From positions 80,991 through 144,990 of the forward strand of contig UCBZ01000022.1 in the NCBI GenBank assembly GCA_900470775.1: a stretch of DNA of 64,000 nt, in the 5' to 3' direction. The notes below the pieces were generated by a model, which did no database searches, was not told where the DNA came from, and worked only from the letters and a program-made list of their open reading frames with translations. The DNA comes from Hyphomicrobiales bacterium (GTDB lineage: Bacteria; Pseudomonadota; Alphaproteobacteria; Rhizobiales; Beijerinckiaceae). The position numbers were made by a program, and so were the translations under genes. Shown in pieces: positions 9,693-18,762 of the stretch. Position 1 is the first letter of the stretch; each line of letters begins with the position of its first letter.

Positions 9693-11762
9693 TCAGTTCT
9701 TGCGGGCGATCAGGGTGCCCATCGGGCCGGGCGCACAGGCCCATCCGGCGGTGAGCAGGATCGTGGTGTATTCCTCCTCGACCAAAGCGGGGCCGGTGAT
9801 CTCGCCGGCGAGCGCGCTGCGGCGGAACACGGCGACATCGCTCCAGGCGCCATCGAGCAGGACGGGCCGCGTCTCCATGGCTTCGGAGGTTCCCGAGGCA
9901 GGAGCGGTCGCGGCGCTTGCGGTGCCGCCAGAGAGCACGCCGACGGCGGCGAGCCGCAGCGCCACCATCTCGACGGCCGCATTCTCATCGGCATAGGAGA
10001 AGCGCTGGGCGTGGCCTTCGTGGAAATCCGCGATGACGCGGGCCAGCGCCTCCTCCGTCGCCTCGGCATCCGCCCATGGCACGACCAGTTCCGAGGCCTG
10101 GCCCTTGTAGCGAAGGTCGGCCGAGACGGCGTAGCGGCGGGCCTCGACGGGGACGCCATCCTCGACCAGTTGCGCTTCGCCCTGTGCTCTCAGCTCGGCC
10201 AGCATGGTCGCGATGTGGGGCAGGCTGGCTGCGCTCGCCGGCATGACGCGGCTGCGGGCGAGGTCGTGGACGATGTCGGAATGCAGGATGCCATAGGCCG
10301 AGAAGGTCGAGGCATCGGCCGGAAACACGACCTCCGAGATGCCGAGTTCCTCGGCAACGGGAATGGCATGCAGCCCGCCGGCGCCGCCGAAGGAGACCAG
10401 GCTGAAATCGCGGGGGTCGAGGCCCTTTTCGAACAGGCTCAGCCGCGCCGCTGCGGCGAGGCTGGTGTTGGTCACGGTCATCATGCCGTCGACAGCTGCC
10501 GTCATCGAGAGGCCGAGCGGTTGGCCGACTTTGGTCTCGATGGCGCTGCGGGCGCCGTCGAGTTCGAGTTTCATGGCGCCGCCGAGGAAATAGCGTGGGT
10601 CGAGCCGGCCCATGACGAGATTGGCGTCGGTGACGGTCGGCTCCGTGCCGCCACGGTCGTAGCAGACCGGGCCGGGGCGGGAGCCGGCGCTGCGCGGGCC
10701 GACGCGCAGGCGGCCCGCTTCGTCGATCGAGGCGATCGAGCCGCCGCCGGAGCCGATCGTGCGGATTTCGATCATCGGCAGGCGCACGGGCAATTCGTCG
10801 ATCTCGCCTTGGGTCATCTGGGTGACCGTGCCGTCGCGGACGACGCAGACGTCGAAGCTGGTGCCGCCCATGTCGACGCCGAGCAGGTTCGGTCGGTCGA
10901 GCGCCTGTGCCATGCGCAGCGTGGCGAGCGCGCCGCCCGAGGGTCCCGACAGCAGGAGGCGCGCCGGCTGGCGCTTGGCAACGTCGGCGCTGCAGACGCC
11001 GCCATTCGACTGGACGAGCAGCAGGCGCGCGCCAATCCCAGCTTCGGCGAGACGCGCGGTGAGCCGGTCGAGATAATTGCCGACGACCGGCAGCAGCAGC
11101 GCGTTCAGCACGGTCGTCGAGGTCCGTTCGAATTCGCGGATCTCGGGGCTGATGTCGGAGGAGAGCGAGACCGGGATTTCGGGGAAGCGCTGCGCCAGCC
11201 AGGCCGCCAGCGCCTTCTCATGCGCGTCGTTGCGATAGGCGTTGAGCAGCGAGACCGCGATGCTGGCGGGCGCGGCTGCCGCGATCTGCCCGGCGAGCCT
11301 ATCCAGCGCCGCGAGGTCGAGCGGCGTCTCGACCGTGCCGTCGGCGCGCATGCGCTCGACCACGCCCAGGCGCCGGTCGCGCCGGATCAGCGGTTCCGCG
11401 CGTTTCTGACGGGCGGCGTAGATGTCGCGACGGTTGTGGCGGCCGATCTCGAGCACGTCCTCGAAGCCGGCCGTCGCGATCAGCACACCGGCGGCGAATT
11501 TGCGCTCCAGCACGGCGTTGGTGGCGATCGTCGTGCCGTGCAGCAGGATGCGGATGTCGGGGAGGGAAAAGCCGAAGCGCTCGCCCGCCTGCTGCAGGCC
11601 GGTCAGGAGGCCGATCGAGGGGTCCTCCGGGGTGGTTGGCGTCTTCAGGCTGGCGAGCGCGCCGGTGGTTTCGTTCAGGATCTGCAGGTCGGTGAAGGTG
11701 CCACCGATGTCGATGCCGATACGGATGAAGGGAACGGAGGTCACGGGTTCTCCAGTCGTCAT
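9693..11762 (-). CDS. hyuA: Hydantoinase A / oxoprolinase family protein (first copy)
   Basis: Actin-fold ATPase subunit partnering HyuB, 689 residues. It opens with the phosphate-binding IRIGIDIGGTFTDLQIL (about residues 12-28) and carries the second nucleotide-site motif LLGVDMGGTSFDVCVV and the GSGGGSIA loop. In this family ATP phosphorylates the substrate amide or ketone and HyuB completes the reaction. It sits 46 bp after the TRAP large permease and 13 bp before hyuB, all co-directional, so the substrate is probably what the TRAP system imports. Confidence 0.9.
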   Translation of the reverse strand: MTTGEPVTSVPFIRIGIDIGGTFTDLQILNETTGALASLKTPTTPEDPSIGLLTGLQQAGERFGFSLPDIRILLHGTTIATNAVLERKFAAGVLIATAGFEDVLEIGRHNRRDIYAARQKRAEPLIRRDRRLGVVERMRADGTVETPLDLAALDRLAGQIAAAAPASIAVSLLNAYRNDAHEKALAAWLAQRFPEIPVSLSSDISPEIREFERTSTTVLNALLLPVVGNYLDRLTARLAEAGIGARLLLVQSNGGVCSADVAKRQPARLLLSGPSGGALATLRMAQALDRPNLLGVDMGGTSFDVCVVRDGTVTQMTQGEIDELPVRLPMIEIRTIGSGGGSIASIDEAGRLRVGPRSAGSRPGPVCYDRGGTEPTVTDANLVMGRLDPRYFLGGAMKLELDGARSAIETKVGQPLGLSMTAAVDGMMTVTNTSLAAAARLSLFEKGLDPRDFSLVSFGGAGGLHAIPVAEELGISEVVFPADASTFSAYGILHSDIVHDLARSRVMPASAASLPHIATMLAELRAQGEAQLVEDGVPVEARRYAVSADLRYKGQASELVVPWADAEATEEALARVIADFHEGHAQRFSYADENAAVEMVALRLAAVGVLSGGTASAATAPASGTSEAMETRPVLLDGAWSDVAVFRRSALAGEITGPALVEEEYTTILLTAGWACAPGPMGTLIARKN

Positions 11763-11808
11763 GATGCGTTTGGAAGAAACAGGGGGTGAAGTCAGGTAGC
11801 GGGCGAGG

Positions 11809-13170
11809 TCAGCGCATCAGCGCGGGCAGCCAGAGTGCGGTGGCGGGCCAGATCATCAGCACGCCGACCGCCAGCAGATAGGCGGCGAGGAAGGGCATCA
11901 CGCCGGCGAAGACGTCGGTGATCGGTCCGCCTTTCGGTCGCATGCCCTGCAGCACATACATCACGGTGCCGTCGGGCGGGCTGATCTGGGCGATCTCGAC
12001 CAGCATGGTCACGATGACGCCAAACCAGATCGGGTCGTAGCCGAGGCCGACGACGATCGGGAACACGACCGGCACCGTGGTGATGATCATGGAGAAGCCC
12101 TCCATGAAGGTGCCGAGCGCGAAATACATGCCCACGATCGCCAGCATGATCGCCCAGGGCGGGACCGGCAGGTTGGCGATCATGCCGGCGACGGCTTGTG
12201 GCACGTTGATGATGGTCAGCACATAGTTGAGCAGATAGGCGCCCATGATGATCAGGCCGAGCAGCGCGGTGTTGCGCGCCGTGGTCAGCGCGGAGGCATG
12301 GACCATGGCGAAGGAGAGCCGGCCCTCGATCAGCGCGAAGACCGCGGCGCCGACGACGCCGAGCGCGGCGGCTTCGGTCGGGGTCGCATAGCCCGCATAG
12401 ATCGAGCCGAGCACGAGCACGATCAGGACGAGCGTCGGGACGAGGTCGCTGAGCGCCTTGAGCTTGACGATCAGCGGCAGCGCCGGCGGCTTCTCCATCG
12501 GGTTGCGCAGGCCGTGGATGACGATGATCGCGACGAAGAAGGCGGTGACGATGACGCTGGGGATGATCGCCGCGATATAGAGCGCGCCGACAGAGGTTTC
12601 GGTGATCAGCCCGTAGACGATGAAGGTGATGCCGGGCGGGATCAAATTGCCCATCGCGCCACCCGCGGCGAGCGAACCCAGCACCATGCGCGTATTGTAC
12701 TTCGTGCCCTCGAAATAGGGCAGGGCGACCGAGCCCATCGTCGCGGCGGTCGCGACCGAAGAGCCCGAGATCGCCGAGAACAGGGCGCAGGCGGCGATGT
12801 TGGTGTGGAGCAGCCCGCCGGGCAGGCGGTTCAGCCAGACGTTGAGTGCCTTGTAGAGCCGGTCCGAGAGGCCGGCTCGCAGCAGGATCTCTCCCATCAG
12901 CAGGAAGAGCGGCACCGCGATCAGAACGAAGTTGCTGGAGGGGCCCCAGAAAGTCTGTCCGGCGAACCCCCAGAACGGCCGGTCGGAGAACATCAGGCCG
13001 GTCAGGACGGCGAGGATTCCGAGCACGGCGGCGATGTGGACGCCGGCGCCGAAGAAGACGATGAAGATCGCGACCAGCGCCAGGATTTCCGCGATCGGCA
13101 GGGCCTGGCCGCCCGAGGCCGCGAAGAAGACCAGCGCGAGCAGGCCGAGCAGGAAGGTGATCGCGATCAT
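11809..13170 (-). CDS. dctM: TRAP transporter large permease subunit (DctM)
   Basis: Twelve-helix membrane subunit of a tripartite ATP-independent periplasmic importer, 453 residues, predominantly hydrophobic. Family motifs include VPLFLLMGEILLRAG near residue 85, SGSSVATAATMGSVALPYFE, GGAMGNLIPPG and ISPPDGTVMYV. Its ATG overlaps the dctQ stop as ATGA (13167-13170), showing translational coupling. Solute is driven by the sodium or proton gradient. Substrate specificity resides in the binding protein two genes upstream. Confidence 0.93.
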   Translation of the reverse strand: MIAITFLLGLLALVFFAASGGQALPIAEILALVAIFIVFFGAGVHIAAVLGILAVLTGLMFSDRPFWGFAGQTFWGPSSNFVLIAVPLFLLMGEILLRAGLSDRLYKALNVWLNRLPGGLLHTNIAACALFSAISGSSVATAATMGSVALPYFEGTKYNTRMVLGSLAAGGAMGNLIPPGITFIVYGLITETSVGALYIAAIIPSVIVTAFFVAIIVIHGLRNPMEKPPALPLIVKLKALSDLVPTLVLIVLVLGSIYAGYATPTEAAALGVVGAAVFALIEGRLSFAMVHASALTTARNTALLGLIIMGAYLLNYVLTIINVPQAVAGMIANLPVPPWAIMLAIVGMYFALGTFMEGFSMIITTVPVVFPIVVGLGYDPIWFGVIVTMLVEIAQISPPDGTVMYVLQGMRPKGGPITDVFAGVMPFLAAYLLAVGVLMIWPATALWLPALMR

Positions 13171-13808
13171 GCCACCGTCTCCTTGCGGGACATGGCGACG
13201 GCTTCGAGAGCCTCTTCCGCCTCGTCGTCGATGCTGCGGGCGCCGAGCAGTGCGACGATCTCGTCGTAATGGCCGCAGAACAGTTCCAGCGCGGCCTCGA
13301 ACATGAGCACGGCGATCATCACGAGGAAGGCCGCCAGCCCGAAGGCCCAGATGCCCTGCGGGATGTCCATCGGGATATGCAGGGCGCTGTTGTCATGGGC
13401 GTCGAACATCATCGATTCCTGGAGGAGGTCGAGGCCGGCCCAGGCGAGGAAGGCCGAGAACAGTCCCAGAAGGACCAAAGCGAGCAGGTGCATCAGGGCG
13501 CGCGGGCGCAGCGGCATGCGGTTGACGAGGATGTCGACCCGGATATGCGCGCGCTCGGCCAAAGTGTGGGCCAGCGCCCAGGAGATGCCGCAGGCCAGCA
13601 TGTAGCCGCTGATCTCGACGGTCGCGGCGCTGGAGACCCCGAAGGCCGAGCGGCCGACGATGTCTGCGGTGATGAAGAGGGCGCAGAGGACGTAGTTCCA
13701 GCCTGCCAGATAGGCCATGCCGGTGGCCGCGCGATCGACGCCCTTGCGCAAGGCCCGGGCGAAGCGCAGCGGCGCCGGGGCGGTGGCCCCGGCTGCCGCC
13801 CCTGTCAA
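13167..13808 (-). CDS. dctQ: TRAP transporter small permease subunit (DctQ)
   Basis: Four-helix small membrane subunit of the TRAP importer, 213 residues. Hydrophobic helices include WNYVLCALFITADIVGRSAFG and CGISWALAHTLAERAHIRVD, the latter a family signature with the VDIL/NRMP motif. There is no in-frame ATG before the first helix. I take the TTG at 13808, which overlaps the dctP stop as TTGA and gives a normal-length N-terminus. The longer frame to 14243 is antiphase reading through dctP. The C-terminal cytoplasmic tail is rather long and acidic (DDEAEEALEAV). Confidence 0.85.
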   Translation of the reverse strand: MTGAAAGATAPAPLRFARALRKGVDRAATGMAYLAGWNYVLCALFITADIVGRSAFGVSSAATVEISGYMLACGISWALAHTLAERAHIRVDILVNRMPLRPRALMHLLALVLLGLFSAFLAWAGLDLLQESMMFDAHDNSALHIPMDIPQGIWAFGLAAFLVMIAVLMFEAALELFCGHYDEIVALLGARSIDDEAEEALEAVAMSRKETVA

Positions 13809-14869
13809 GGCTTGAACTCCACCTTCGAGATCGGCGCGATGACCTCGTTGTAGACGGTTCCGCAGCGGGCGCCGCAGCGCTTGACGAAGCCGGGCAGGAC
13901 GGTGCTCTCCATGATCTGGCGCACCAGCGCCTTGTCGGCCTCGGTCGCCTTGACCTCGGTCATGGAGCGCGCCGCGAGCGAGTGGATCTTGCAGGCGTCC
14001 TTGTTGCCGATGTTGCAGTCGATGCCGTCGCGGGTGGCGGCGTCGCCGAGCTTCCAGAGCGCATCGGTCATCTCGGCGAAGGTCTTCTCCAGCAGGGTCT
14101 TGGTGGGGGCGTCGAGCTTGTTCCACCAGGCGACGTTGACCATGTAGCCGGCCACCGCCCAGGACAGCGGCAGATCGGAGATGTGGCTTGCCACCTCCGG
14201 CCAGCGTGCGGCGGCGCCGCTGCCGGTGCCGGTGACGGCGCAATCGACGACGCCACGTTCGAGCGCGCTGTAGACTTCCGGGAAGCCGATGCTCACCGGC
14301 TGGCCGCCGATGGTCTGGACGAGATCGACCAGCGAATTGCCGAAGGTGCGGATTTTGCGGCCCCTGAGGTCCGACAGGGTGGTGAAGGGCTGGCGGCAGA
14401 ACAGCACCTGCGCCGGGAAGGGATAGGTGATCACCAGGCGCGTGTTGAAGCGCTCGAGCTCCTTGTTCGCGAGTGGCAGCATCGCATCGGCGATCTTCCG
14501 GGCCATGCCGATGTCGGGGCTCAGGCCCGAGAGATCGATGCCATCGAGCAGCGGCACATCGCCCGACAGGGTGGAGAGCGTGCCGGCGCCGATATCGACC
14601 TGGCCGGAGCGGACGAGACGGACGATCTCGGCGCCGCCGAGATTGCGCTCGGCATGGGAGGAAAGCTGGACCGTGAACTGGCCGTTCGAGGCCTTGGGCA
14701 GCCCCTCGCGCAGGAAGGGAATATCGACGAGGGTGAACTGCGCGCTGGTGGGCAGCGGCTGCGTCACCGCCGAGATCGTCAATTTCGGCAAGGCGGTCTG
14801 CGCCGATGCCATGCCGGATGCCGCGAGAGACGCAAGCAGCGCTCCCCCGATCAAAATGCTCTTCTTCAT
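13805..14869 (-). CDS. dctP: TRAP transporter substrate-binding protein (DctP)
   Basis: Periplasmic receptor of the TRAP importer, 354 residues. Signal peptide MKKSILIGGALLASLAASG ending at ASA near residue 23. The DctP signature region is visible around DLRGRKIRTFGNSLVDLV and VSIGFPEVYSALERGVVDCA, with the conserved Arg of RGRKIR that binds a substrate carboxylate. That predicts an organic acid or N-carbamoyl/oxo acid ligand, compatible with the downstream hydantoinase-type enzyme. Four cysteines in the last third (CNIGNKDAC and CGARC) could form disulfides. It is the first gene after lysR in the unit. Confidence 0.92.
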   Translation of the reverse strand: MKKSILIGGALLASLAASGMASAQTALPKLTISAVTQPLPTSAQFTLVDIPFLREGLPKASNGQFTVQLSSHAERNLGGAEIVRLVRSGQVDIGAGTLSTLSGDVPLLDGIDLSGLSPDIGMARKIADAMLPLANKELERFNTRLVITYPFPAQVLFCRQPFTTLSDLRGRKIRTFGNSLVDLVQTIGGQPVSIGFPEVYSALERGVVDCAVTGTGSGAAARWPEVASHISDLPLSWAVAGYMVNVAWWNKLDAPTKTLLEKTFAEMTDALWKLGDAATRDGIDCNIGNKDACKIHSLAARSMTEVKATEADKALVRQIMESTVLPGFVKRCGARCGTVYNEVIAPISKVEFKP

Positions 14870-15018
14870 CGCTGTGAGCCTCGGTTGTTATGTTCCCCTG
14901 ATGGCCCCGCGCTTATGGCTGTCTCGCTCCCCGGCTCGCCTGTGATCGGCGATTCCTATCCTGAAATGACGGCCCTCGCTTTGCCCGGTCTCCTCCCGGA
15001 GCGCCGTTCGGGCCGTTC

Positions 15019-15999
15019 TCAGAGGTTGATTTGAAGGCCATTGGCCCCGGGCTGTCGAATTGTGTTTTTGGATCGGGGTGATCGGAAATTGCGATCAGGC
15101 TGCGTCCGTTCCTCCAGCGTCTTGCCGATCTGGCAGGCGTGCCTGGCCACCAGCGCTGCCAGGAAGTTGTTGGGCTTGCGCAGATAGGCGACCTGGAAAC
15201 CGTTGGGCGGCAGGCTCACGCCCTCGACCTCGACCCGGCGCAGGCGGCCTCGTTCGATCTCCTCGCGCACCAGCGCCAGCGGCAGGATGCAGCTTCCCAT
15301 GCCGTCGAGCGCCATGCGGATCATGATCGTCAGCGAGGCGCTGCCCCAGAGCCTGACCTGCTCGCGTCCTTCGCCGGCGAGCGCCCGCTTGATCTCCTCC
15401 GCCAGCGGGCTCGAATGCGAGAAGCTGATGATCGGCCATTGCGCCAGCCGCGCCAGCGTCAGCGGGCCGTCGCCGATCGGAAGCTCCGGGCTGACGACCC
15501 AGCCCAGCGGCAGATGGCAGAGGCGCTGGTTGACCGCGCGCGGATCGGCGAGGGGGCCGACCTGCATGCTGAGATCGATCTGTCCGCGCAGAAGCTGTTC
15601 GGAGAGCACATTGGTCGTGTCCACCACCATATCGACGACGAGTTCGGGATAGTTGGCATTGATCACCGCGATCAGCCTGGGCATCAGGCTGTGGACTAGG
15701 GTCTCGGCGACGCCGAGCCGCAGCACGCCGCGCACCGCGTCGGCGCGCGAGACGACGGCGCGGGCCTCCGTCATGATCGAGAGCATGCGCTCGGCATATT
15801 CGAGCAGCACGGTGCCCTCGCGGGTCAGTGCCGTGCGCCGTTGCGGCGGCCCGAACAGCACGGTGCCGAAATGGCTCTCCAACTGGTCGATGCGGGCCGA
15901 GATCGAGGGCTGAGTGGTGTTGAGCTGCGCGGCCGCGGCCCGAAACCCGCCGAGGCGGGCGACCCACACGAAGGTCTCCAGGCATTTGAGATCGTTCAT
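15019..15999 (-). CDS. LysR-family regulator of the TRAP-hydantoinase unit
   Basis: LysR-type regulator, 326 residues. The helix-turn-helix is at about residues 16-37 (ARLGGFRAAAAQLNTTQPSI), preceded by the family start MNDLKCLETFVWV at ATG 15999. The open frame continues upstream to 16170 but the extra 57 residues have no family pattern. It is co-directional with and 149 bp upstream of dctP, not divergent, so it may be co-transcribed or regulate from within that gap, which contains a single ATAAG half-site. The unit's substrate or its product would be the expected co-inducer. Confidence 0.88.
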   Translation of the reverse strand: MNDLKCLETFVWVARLGGFRAAAAQLNTTQPSISARIDQLESHFGTVLFGPPQRRTALTREGTVLLEYAERMLSIMTEARAVVSRADAVRGVLRLGVAETLVHSLMPRLIAVINANYPELVVDMVVDTTNVLSEQLLRGQIDLSMQVGPLADPRAVNQRLCHLPLGWVVSPELPIGDGPLTLARLAQWPIISFSHSSPLAEEIKRALAGEGREQVRLWGSASLTIMIRMALDGMGSCILPLALVREEIERGRLRRVEVEGVSLPPNGFQVAYLRKPNNFLAALVARHACQIGKTLEERTQPDRNFRSPRSKNTIRQPGANGLQINL

Positions 16000-16426
16000 G
16001 CGCCGATCCGCCTCGCCGGGACGCGGCCGGACAGCAGGATCGGTCTGTGGAAAGCGGGACGAGAGACGCTGTGCGATGGAACCGGCATGTTGATGTCCAA
16101 GCCTCGCTGCTGGATCGCCATGCCTGTTTCTGAAGGAGGCACCGGCGCTGCCGTGACAGGCTAGCATCATCCGTGCCGGGAGGCCGATAAGGCCTTGCAG
16201 GTCTCCTGCGCGCGACTTTGGCGAGTTCGCCGTCGGTCGCGGCTCCCGATCGGCGGCAGCGCGACAGGGTTTCTCGCCTGCTCCAGCGAGAGACGGTGCC
16301 TACGAAGAACCGAGGGTCGCGGCCCGGGCCGCGGCTGCGATTGCCCCGCGGCTGGAACCATGCGCTAATTCCCTGGCGATTGACCGGAGCGGCGCGAGCA
16401 ACAGCGCGAAATTTTGGGGGTGGACC
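16000..16426. other. Intergenic region without a recognisable gene
   Basis: 427 bp between the divergent lysR and lipoprotein genes. Open frames here are short and show no family pattern. It contains the perfect 16-bp GC palindrome CGCGGCCCGGGCCGCG at 16318-16333, without a following T-run, so it is not a standard terminator. A promoter for the lipoprotein gene should lie in the last 100 bp, but I cannot assign one. Confidence 0.5.
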
Positions 16427-16930
16427 GTGGCCAGCAAACGCACTCAGCGACATCGACGGGTCGCTTTCGGACCGCTCGCTGCGATGGGCGCTGGCCTCGC
16501 GCTCGCGGGCTGCCTGTCCAGCGGCGATGGTGAGCGCGCCGCGCAGACACAGGTCGCCGCCGCGATCACCGCACCGAGCAATATCGGCCCCGACAAGCTG
16601 ATCGGCCGCTGGGGCATCGCCTCCTTCCATACCGAGAAGGACCGCAAGCGCACCGAGGCGCAGGCCAGCGCCGGCTGCAGCCAGCCCTATGTCATCACAA
16701 AAGGCCCCGAAGACGGTGTCATGATGCATGTCGCCGACGACCCCAAGCTCTATGAACTCAGGCTCAAGGCCGGGCCGGGCGGGCGCACCTATCTCGGCTT
16801 CGAGGCGCCGCCCGGCGATCTGCAGGACCGCGAGATTCTGTCGGCGACGGGCTCGATGCTGGTGATGCGCTTCGTCGACCCCGACGCGCATCGCCGCTAC
16901 GGCACCTTCATTTATGTGCGCTGCCGCTGA
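16427..16930 (+). CDS. Hypothetical lipoprotein
   Basis: 167 residues from a GTG start preceded by GGGGGTGG. A basic N-terminus, a hydrophobic helix and the lipobox LAGC with Cys29 followed by Ser-Ser predict a lipid-anchored periplasmic or outer-membrane protein. The mature domain begins near DKLIGRWGIASFH and ends RRYGTFIYVRCR, a small beta-rich pattern that I recognise only as a hypothetical family common in Hyphomicrobiales. It ends 16 bp before the L,D-transpeptidase start, so the two are an operon and a cell-envelope role is likely. Confidence 0.75.
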   Translation: MASKRTQRHRRVAFGPLAAMGAGLALAGCLSSGDGERAAQTQVAAAITAPSNIGPDKLIGRWGIASFHTEKDRKRTEAQASAGCSQPYVITKGPEDGVMMHVADDPKLYELRLKAGPGGRTYLGFEAPPGDLQDREILSATGSMLVMRFVDPDAHRRYGTFIYVRCR

Positions 16931-16946
16931 GCGGGGGAGGACAGAC

Positions 16947-17582
16947 ATGACATCCAGGATGACGACGCCCGCACGGGCGGGATGGTTCGCAGGGGCACTT
17001 GTCGCCGCCCTGTCGATCACGCAGACGGTCTTGGCCCAGCCGCGGCCGCCGGCTGCCGTGCAGGAAACCATGGATATCGGCGACGAGCCAGGCCGGGTCT
17101 CGACCGAGGAGGTCAGCATCACGGAGGGCCCCTTCGCCCGTCAGATGGTGCTGTTTCGCTCCAATGAACCGCCCGGCACCGTCATCATTCAGTCGGCCGA
17201 GCGCTTCCTCTACGTCGTGCAGGGCAATGGCCGCGCGCTGCGCTATGGCATCGGCGTTGGGCGCGAGGGCTTCCAGTGGTCCGGCCAGGTCCAGGTCAGC
17301 CGCAAGGCGGAATGGCCCGACTGGCGGCCGCCGCCGGAGATGCTGCAGCGACAGCCTTATCTGCCGCGGTTCATGGCGGGTGGGCCGGGCAATCCGATGG
17401 GAGCGCGGGCGCTCTATCTCGGCTCGACGGTGTTCCGCGTCCACGGCACCAACCAGCCTGAGACGATCGGCGAGGCGATCTCGTCGGGCTGCTTCCGGCT
17501 CGCCAATGGCGACATCGCCGATCTCTACGAGCGGGTGCCGCTCGGAACCAAGGTGATCATCCGCCACAAGGCGACGCTGTAA
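16947..17582 (+). CDS. L,D-transpeptidase (YkuD/ErfK family)
   Basis: Periplasmic enzyme that crosslinks peptidoglycan stems or attaches proteins to them, 211 residues. A signal peptide ends at VLA near residue 30. The catalytic pattern is complete: His166 in HGTN, then SSGCFRL with nucleophile Cys182 and Arg184, near the C-terminus. The active-site lid region (EWPDWRPPPEML) is typical of the alphaproteobacterial group. ATG 16947 follows GGGAGGA at good spacing; the frame upstream to 16914 overlaps the lipoprotein gene. Expected to act with the preceding lipoprotein in the envelope. Confidence 0.9.
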   Translation: MTSRMTTPARAGWFAGALVAALSITQTVLAQPRPPAAVQETMDIGDEPGRVSTEEVSITEGPFARQMVLFRSNEPPGTVIIQSAERFLYVVQGNGRALRYGIGVGREGFQWSGQVQVSRKAEWPDWRPPPEMLQRQPYLPRFMAGGPGNPMGARALYLGSTVFRVHGTNQPETIGEAISSGCFRLANGDIADLYERVPLGTKVIIRHKATL

Positions 17583-17625
17583 GGCGACATCCGGCACAGG
17601 TACGACATCGAACGGGGGAATAGCC

Positions 17626-18663
17626 ATGTCGAAGGCTTCATGGGTTGGCCGGCGGATGCGCGGCGTCGCCGCCGCCGGGGCGCTGGTCGTCGTTTTCGCA
17701 GCGCCGGCTGGTGCGGGGATGCTCGAGACGGTCAAGCAGCGCGGCACGCTTGCCTGTGGCGTCAGCGAGGGGCTGGGCGGCTTCTCGGACAAGGATGCCC
17801 AGGGCAACTGGAGCGGGTTTGACGTCGATTTCTGCCGCGCCCTGGCCGCGGCGGTGCTGGGCGATCCGCAGAAGGTGAGCTTCACGCCGCTCTCCGCCAG
17901 TCAGCGTTTCGAGGCGTTGAAGTCGGGCAAGGTCGATCTGCTCTCGCGCAACTCGACCTGGACGCTCGGGCGCGAGGCGGAACTCGGCCTCGCCTTCGCA
18001 GGCATCACCTATCATGACGGGCAGGGTTTCCTGGCGAAGCGCTCGCTTCGCGTCGATGGGGCGCTTTCGCTCGACAAGGCGAAGATCTGCGTCGAGTCCG
18101 GCACGACGTCGCAGCTCAATCTCGCCGATTTCTTCCGCGCCAATTCGATGAGCTATGATGAGAAGGCGTTCCCGACTGCGGCGGACGCCTTCGCCGCCTT
18201 CCAGTCCGGCCAGTGCGACGTTTTGAGCCGGGATCAGTCTGCGCTCTATGCGGAGCGGTTGCGGCTTGCAAAGCCGACGGAGGCCATCGTGCTGCCCGAC
18301 GTGATCTCGAAGGAGCCGCTCAGCCCGGTCGTGCGCAATGACGATTTCCCCTGGTTCAACGTCGTGAAATGGGTTCATTACGCGCTCGTCAACGCCGAGG
18401 AACTCGGCATCTCCAAGGCGAATGTCGACGACGCGCTGAAATCGCAGAAGCCGGATGTGCGGCGCTTCACCGGCGCTGAGGGCGGCTTCGGCAAGGCGCT
18501 CGGGCTCGATCCGGACTGGGCCGTGCGCGCGGTCAAAGCGACCGGCAGCTATGCCGAAATCTACGAGCGCAATCTCGGCGTCAGCTCAAAGCTTGGCATC
18601 CCGCGCGGCCTGAACCAGCTCTGGAACATGGGTGGCGTGCTCTACGCTCCGCCGATGCGTTGA
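17626..18663 (+). CDS. General L-amino-acid ABC transporter binding protein (AapJ-like), orphan
   Basis: Periplasmic family 3 solute-binding protein, 345 residues, with a signal peptide ending at about residue 30. The order of motifs (LETVKQRGTLACGVSEGLGGFS, SGFDVDFCRALAAAVLGD split as GFDVDFCRALAAAV, RFEALKSGKVDLLSRN, TWTLGREAE, LSRDQSALYAERL) matches the AapJ/BztA branch that binds many L-amino acids. No permease or ATPase gene lies next to it, so it must use a transporter encoded elsewhere or have become a sensor or scavenger. It lies 43 bp after the transpeptidase gene. Confidence 0.88.
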   Translation: MSKASWVGRRMRGVAAAGALVVVFAAPAGAGMLETVKQRGTLACGVSEGLGGFSDKDAQGNWSGFDVDFCRALAAAVLGDPQKVSFTPLSASQRFEALKSGKVDLLSRNSTWTLGREAELGLAFAGITYHDGQGFLAKRSLRVDGALSLDKAKICVESGTTSQLNLADFFRANSMSYDEKAFPTAADAFAAFQSGQCDVLSRDQSALYAERLRLAKPTEAIVLPDVISKEPLSPVVRNDDFPWFNVVKWVHYALVNAEELGISKANVDDALKSQKPDVRRFTGAEGGFGKALGLDPDWAVRAVKATGSYAEIYERNLGVSSKLGIPRGLNQLWNMGGVLYAPPMR

Positions 18664-18762
18664 GGCAGTCCGCCTGCGCATCCGAAAAGATAGTCCAATC
18701 CAGCGGGCCGGGTTTGGCTTAGCGGCATAGCGTTCCGAAACGAAACGATCGAACGCCACGCC

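Noticed and set aside
9534..11789. A 751-codon open frame on the + strand opposite hyuA
   Set aside because: It is the antisense shadow of a GC-rich gene. The composition is dominated by Arg, Gly, Ala and Asp and shows no family pattern, while hyuA has clear motifs.
16000..16170. N-terminal extension of the LysR protein
   Set aside because: The 57 extra residues have no LysR pattern; MNDLKCLETF at 15999 is the normal opening.
16318..16333. GC palindrome considered as a rho-independent terminator
   Set aside because: No T-run follows and it does not lie after a gene end.
18664..18677. GG-N10-GC match before the bicupin gene considered as a sigma-54 promoter
   Set aside because: GGCAG and CCTGCG miss key consensus bases; in GC-rich DNA such pairs occur often by chance.
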